Under the pieces are notes generated by a model, which ran no database searches, had not been told where the DNA came from, and was given only the letters and a program-made list of their open reading frames with translations. A stretch of DNA of 64,000 nt, taken from contig JARKIP010000049.1 in NCBI GenBank assembly GCA_029990175.1, forward strand, positions 10,890,001-10,954,000, written 5' to 3'. This document shows, in pieces, positions 61,091-64,000 of the stretch. Both the position numbers and the translations under genes were made by a program. Source of the DNA: Petunia secreta. Its lineage: Eukaryota; Streptophyta; Magnoliopsida; Solanales; Solanaceae. Position 1 is the first letter of the stretch, and every line of letters begins with the position of its first letter.

Positions 61091-63992
61091 TGAAGCTTCT
61101 TGAAACACTTCGAAATGTGTCTCGGATGCTCTTCTTTCCATGACGTCCCAATGTATGACCTTGAAGTGCTCTTCCTTGGCCTTGGATGGTGTTTTTGGAT
61201 GGCTGCTCGATTTGGGTCTTATCATCCTCCCCTTCTTGAGAAGATTTCGTCCTCGAAATCAAGGCTTGGTCTCTCATGGCTCTATCAACTCTTCGGGGTG
61301 GCCAAGAATCTCCTCCTTTGTCCTTCTTGATCGTCACTTTGGCATAGGTTTCTTCCAAGATCTTCCTCGCTTTAGCATGGAGCTTAGAACCTACAAGCAA
61401 CGACAAGCAAAAACACGCAAACGTCCCACTTTGAAAGTAGGTTAGTGCAAGAAGTGTGGAAAACACACTCTTGTGATATAACCAAGCGTCAATAACAATC
61501 ATGAATATCAAGTCTCCAAAGAGAACAATAAGTACTTGGTTTACTAAAAGCATGCACTCAACACGATAATGAGCAAATAGGTCATGGGGGCATGGAAAAT
61601 GCAAGATCAAGCTATCAAAACCCTCTTGAACCTTAAGCTCAAAATCAACATACCAATCAATCCGCAAGGTGTGAACAACATGTGGAGTGGAGTGAGTCAA
61701 ATAGCCCACCCTACAAGTAGGATCAAGCACTCCACTCCCCTTCTTTAGAGCATACCTACTCACACCAAGGGGTTCCTCTTTCCCTTCCATTTCATCAACT
61801 AGGCAACCCTCCTCAAAAGTCAAGCTCTCAAGGAAGGTGTTGATGATGGATTCTTCTTCATCACAACCCAAACTAGCAATAGTGGGGTCACTCAAAGAAC
61901 CATCTCCCTCACCCACATTTTCAAGCAATGGGTTGCCTAAGGGGTCAAACCCTTCACACCATGGGGGTTCCATTTGACCACCCACCCTAGTCCGATACAA
62001 GTCATATCCACTAGTGAGAATGCCTTCAAATAAGGGATTGGTAAAAACATGCATCTCACTATCATGATAAAACATAGACGAGCTACCAAGACTAAGTTCA
62101 CTTGAGGAGTCATCACGGACAACCTTGTCCAATTCATGCAATTTGGACTCCTCAAGGACAAGACCATCCTCGCCACAACACATTGGTCCACCAAATAGAA
62201 GCATATCAATTAGGGAATGGTCAACTACCTCATCTTTCCCTATGTCAAAGGTTGGCGGTGTGTCATAGCAAAGGTCACAATCATGGTCAACTATCAAATC
62301 TACACTAGAGAGGGGTTCAATGAACAATGAACTCACATCATGATGTGGCATAGTGCTCCTCCCAACTAGTGTTTCACATGCAAACTCAAGTTGACAACTA
62401 GACTCTTCACTAGTGGTATACTCACTAGATGCATCAAAAACACCAACTAGTGTTGAGTCATTACAAGACAAGTAGCTAGTAGGCTCATGAAAAGGTGAAG
62501 CAACACTTACATTTGTAGTACTTTCTTGATCACTCACAAGATTTGAAGTGTCATATGCAACTCCTCCTTCATGAAGCTCACATTGAGGCTCCAATGACTT
62601 GTCTTCAATTGTACCTACACAAGAACTTTCACAAGAAGAGATAGAAGATAAAGAAGGGTTAGAACAATGGGTGCTCTCACTCTCAATTTTTCCTTCCTCA
62701 CCTCTCATCTCTCTCAATTTTACCTCATGGTCAAGTGTAGTTTGTGGTGACAATCCGCTCACATCACTCCTCAAATCCTCTCCTTTTTCCTCTCTTGGAT
62801 TGTCACCGGTCACTCCCTCACTTCTCTCTATCTTTTCTCTCTCAATTGGAGTGGAGTGACTCCCATTTTCATCATGCATTGGCAAAACAATGAAATTGTT
62901 TGCCTCGGGTTCAAGTACAATGGGTGACTTGGCTTTAGCCGCTTCCTTCAACTCCTTCATGAGTTTGTAGTCATCATTCACTTGCTTGGGAGTTAGGGGT
63001 TTAAGCAAATATCTCTTCCCTTCATGTTTGACCGTGTAAGTATTGACACGACCGTCATGAACCACTTGTCGATCAAATTGCCAAGGCCTTCCAAAGAGAA
63101 GGTGGCAAGCTTGCATGGGCACCACATCGAACAAGTGTTCATCCACATAACTACCCATTTTGAACTTGATCATTGCTTGCTCCACTACCTTTAACTCCCC
63201 ACATTCACTAAGCCATTGTAATCGATACGGCTTGGGGTGCTTCACGGTAGGCAACTTCAATTGGGATATAAGAGATTGACTCATAACATTAGTACAACTC
63301 CCGGAATCAATGATCATTGAGCACACAACACCTTTGACTCGGCACCTAGCATGGAATAGATTTTCCCTTTGCAAGGTTTCACTATCCTCTACTATCATGG
63401 CCCCTAGACTCCTCCTCACAACAAGGAAGGCACGGGCATCATCATCATCTTCACCCATGACAATCTCCCCAACATCTCCTTCCTCATCACCCTCTACTCC
63501 CTCTTCTTCCTCGGGTTCGCTCTCTTGCTCATACACCAAATCACCAACCACAACCATGGTTCTTTTTGTAGTGCATTCCTTAGCAATATGCCCAAAGCCC
63601 TTACACTTATAACATTGAGTAGAAGTAGAAATAGGATTACTCAAGCGAGTTTTAGAATTACCTTCCAAGTGTGGTGTAGTCTTCTCATAAGGCCTTTTCA
63701 CTTCTTTGCTAGCACTTGCACTTGGAAAGTTGGCATTTGGAGTCTTCCACTCTTTTGGCTTGCTTGTAGTAGTAGGAGTGTTGTTTTTGAACTTCTCTCT
63801 TTTGAGCCAAGCCTCGGCATCAATTGCGGCTTCAAACATATCTTGAAGTGTGAGATAATGATGCAACCTCAATTGAGAAGCTATACCATAGCTCAAGCCA
63901 TTCTTGAATGGGATCATGGCTTCTTCTTCACCTTCGGTATCCATATCCAATGCCATCCGGATCTTCTCAAACTCATCATAGTACTCATGCAC
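61050..63992 (-). CDS. chimeric Gag-protease-unknown-IN C-term ORF (partial 5')
   Basis: 980 codons are open without a single stop. The true start lies beyond the window edge; residue 1 here is an internal Met. Residues about 1-75 are the end of Gag capsid (LTLQDMFEAAIDAEAWLKREKF). An intact CCHC knuckle CYKCKGFGHIAKEC lies at 63614-63573. Protease has MIIDSGSCTNV and the domain end VPMQACHLLFGRPWQFD. After EAAKAKSPIV (about 62930) the sequence changes to some 510 codons (to about 61390) of Ser/Asp/Glu-rich, Lys-poor protein with no motif I recognise. It ends in a hydrophobic stretch (LLVNQVLIVLFGDLIFMIVI, about 61560-61480) that could be membrane-spanning or accidental. KLHAKARKILEETYAKV (about 61388-61338) then resumes the integrase C-terminal region. 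Loss of RT but retention of Gag and protease suggests a trans-mobilised element. The function of the insert is unknown. Confidence 0.82.
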   Translation of the reverse strand: MHEYYDEFEKIRMALDMDTEGEEEAMIPFKNGLSYGIASQLRLHHYLTLQDMFEAAIDAEAWLKREKFKNNTPTTTSKPKEWKTPNANFPSASASKEVKRPYEKTTPHLEGNSKTRLSNPISTSTQCYKCKGFGHIAKECTTKRTMVVVGDLVYEQESEPEEEEGVEGDEEGDVGEIVMGEDDDDARAFLVVRRSLGAMIVEDSETLQRENLFHARCRVKGVVCSMIIDSGSCTNVMSQSLISQLKLPTVKHPKPYRLQWLSECGELKVVEQAMIKFKMGSYVDEHLFDVVPMQACHLLFGRPWQFDRQVVHDGRVNTYTVKHEGKRYLLKPLTPKQVNDDYKLMKELKEAAKAKSPIVLEPEANNFIVLPMHDENGSHSTPIEREKIERSEGVTGDNPREEKGEDLRSDVSGLSPQTTLDHEVKLREMRGEEGKIESESTHCSNPSLSSISSCESSCVGTIEDKSLEPQCELHEGGVAYDTSNLVSDQESTTNVSVASPFHEPTSYLSCNDSTLVGVFDASSEYTTSEESSCQLEFACETLVGRSTMPHHDVSSLFIEPLSSVDLIVDHDCDLCYDTPPTFDIGKDEVVDHSLIDMLLFGGPMCCGEDGLVLEESKLHELDKVVRDDSSSELSLGSSSMFYHDSEMHVFTNPLFEGILTSGYDLYRTRVGGQMEPPWCEGFDPLGNPLLENVGEGDGSLSDPTIASLGCDEEESIINTFLESLTFEEGCLVDEMEGKEEPLGVSRYALKKGSGVLDPTCRVGYLTHSTPHVVHTLRIDWYVDFELKVQEGFDSLILHFPCPHDLFAHYRVECMLLVNQVLIVLFGDLIFMIVIDAWLYHKSVFSTLLALTYFQSGTFACFCLSLLVGSKLHAKARKILEETYAKVTIKKDKGGDSWPPRRVDRAMRDQALISRTKSSQEGEDDKTQIEQPSKNTIQGQGRALQGHTLGRHGKKSIRDTFRSVSRSFRKRRTAYGLRRTA

Positions 63993-64000
63993 CGATTTGA

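Larger units (their letters stand above)
60492..64000 (-). mobile_element. non-autonomous CRM-type chromovirus, runs off the window
   Basis: 3' LTR (60492 to about 61090), then one long minus-strand coding frame (63992-61050) with Gag, protease, an unrecognised replacement segment and an integrase C-terminal remnant. RT, RNase H and the integrase core are absent. The 5' part (start of gag, primer-binding site, 5' LTR) lies beyond position 64000. The tail SRTKSSQEGEDD is identical to the autonomous-type copy, showing common ancestry. Confidence 0.82.

Overview
This window is plant nuclear DNA made almost entirely of transposable elements. The chromovirus, Tat-type Ty3/Gypsy, L1-type LINE, RTE-type LINE, En/Spm CACTA and 'CTCCCTCCGT' MITE families all point to a flowering plant. 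The RTE 3' tail and the retroelement leader motifs look like Solanaceae, but that is recognition from memory, not a search. I found no convincing host protein gene, tRNA, rRNA or CRISPR array. The density of nested elements, including two CRM-type (centromere-associated) chromoviruses, suggests pericentromeric or heterochromatic DNA.

Layout. 1-3.7 kb: fragments of Ty3/Gypsy elements (coiled-coil ORF, antisense RNase H, acidic antisense ORF, one LTR). 5.7 kb: a pure (CT)50 microsatellite. 6.5-8.43 kb: an unclassified element with perfect 137-bp terminal inverted repeats, a 5-bp target duplication and two internal minisatellites. 9.0-29.6 kb: a decayed L1-type LINE split by a 15.9-kb LTR element (10953-26834, target duplication GGGAG). 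That element has about 3.8-kb LTRs and encodes only Gag (TR-GAG type). The half of its interior after gag is non-coding and filled with hairpin-forming tandem repeats. 29.6-32.6 kb: AT-rich DNA without genes. 33.0-37.7 kb: a large diverged inverted-repeat element with 51-bp tandem repeats in its centre.

38.48-44.69 kb: a deleted Tat-like Gypsy element (target duplication GATAC). Its gag is split by an antisense solo LTR (39172-43434, target duplication ATTTG) of the same family as the giant-LTR element. 46.3-64.0 kb: a five-element nest. An RTE-type LINE was hit by a 388-bp CACTA-type MITE, by a 7.55-kb CACTA transposon with two gene regions, and at its 3' tail by a CRM-type chromovirus. That chromovirus appears to be interrupted in gag by a second, non-autonomous CRM element running off the right edge. 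The second element carries a 980-codon frame in which RT, RNase H and most of integrase are replaced by about 510 codons of unrecognised acidic sequence.

Mechanistically, three parasites here lack their own polymerase (the gag-only giant element, its solo LTR relative, and the non-autonomous CRM) and would need enzymes from related autonomous copies. The one near-complete pol (CRM copy at 55.5-60.5 kb) retains catalytic motifs but is broken by frameshifts and a lost zinc-knuckle histidine. The best candidates for something undescribed are the hairpin arrays of the gag-only element, the perfect-TIR element at 6.5 kb, and the chimeric CRM reading frame at 61-64 kb.
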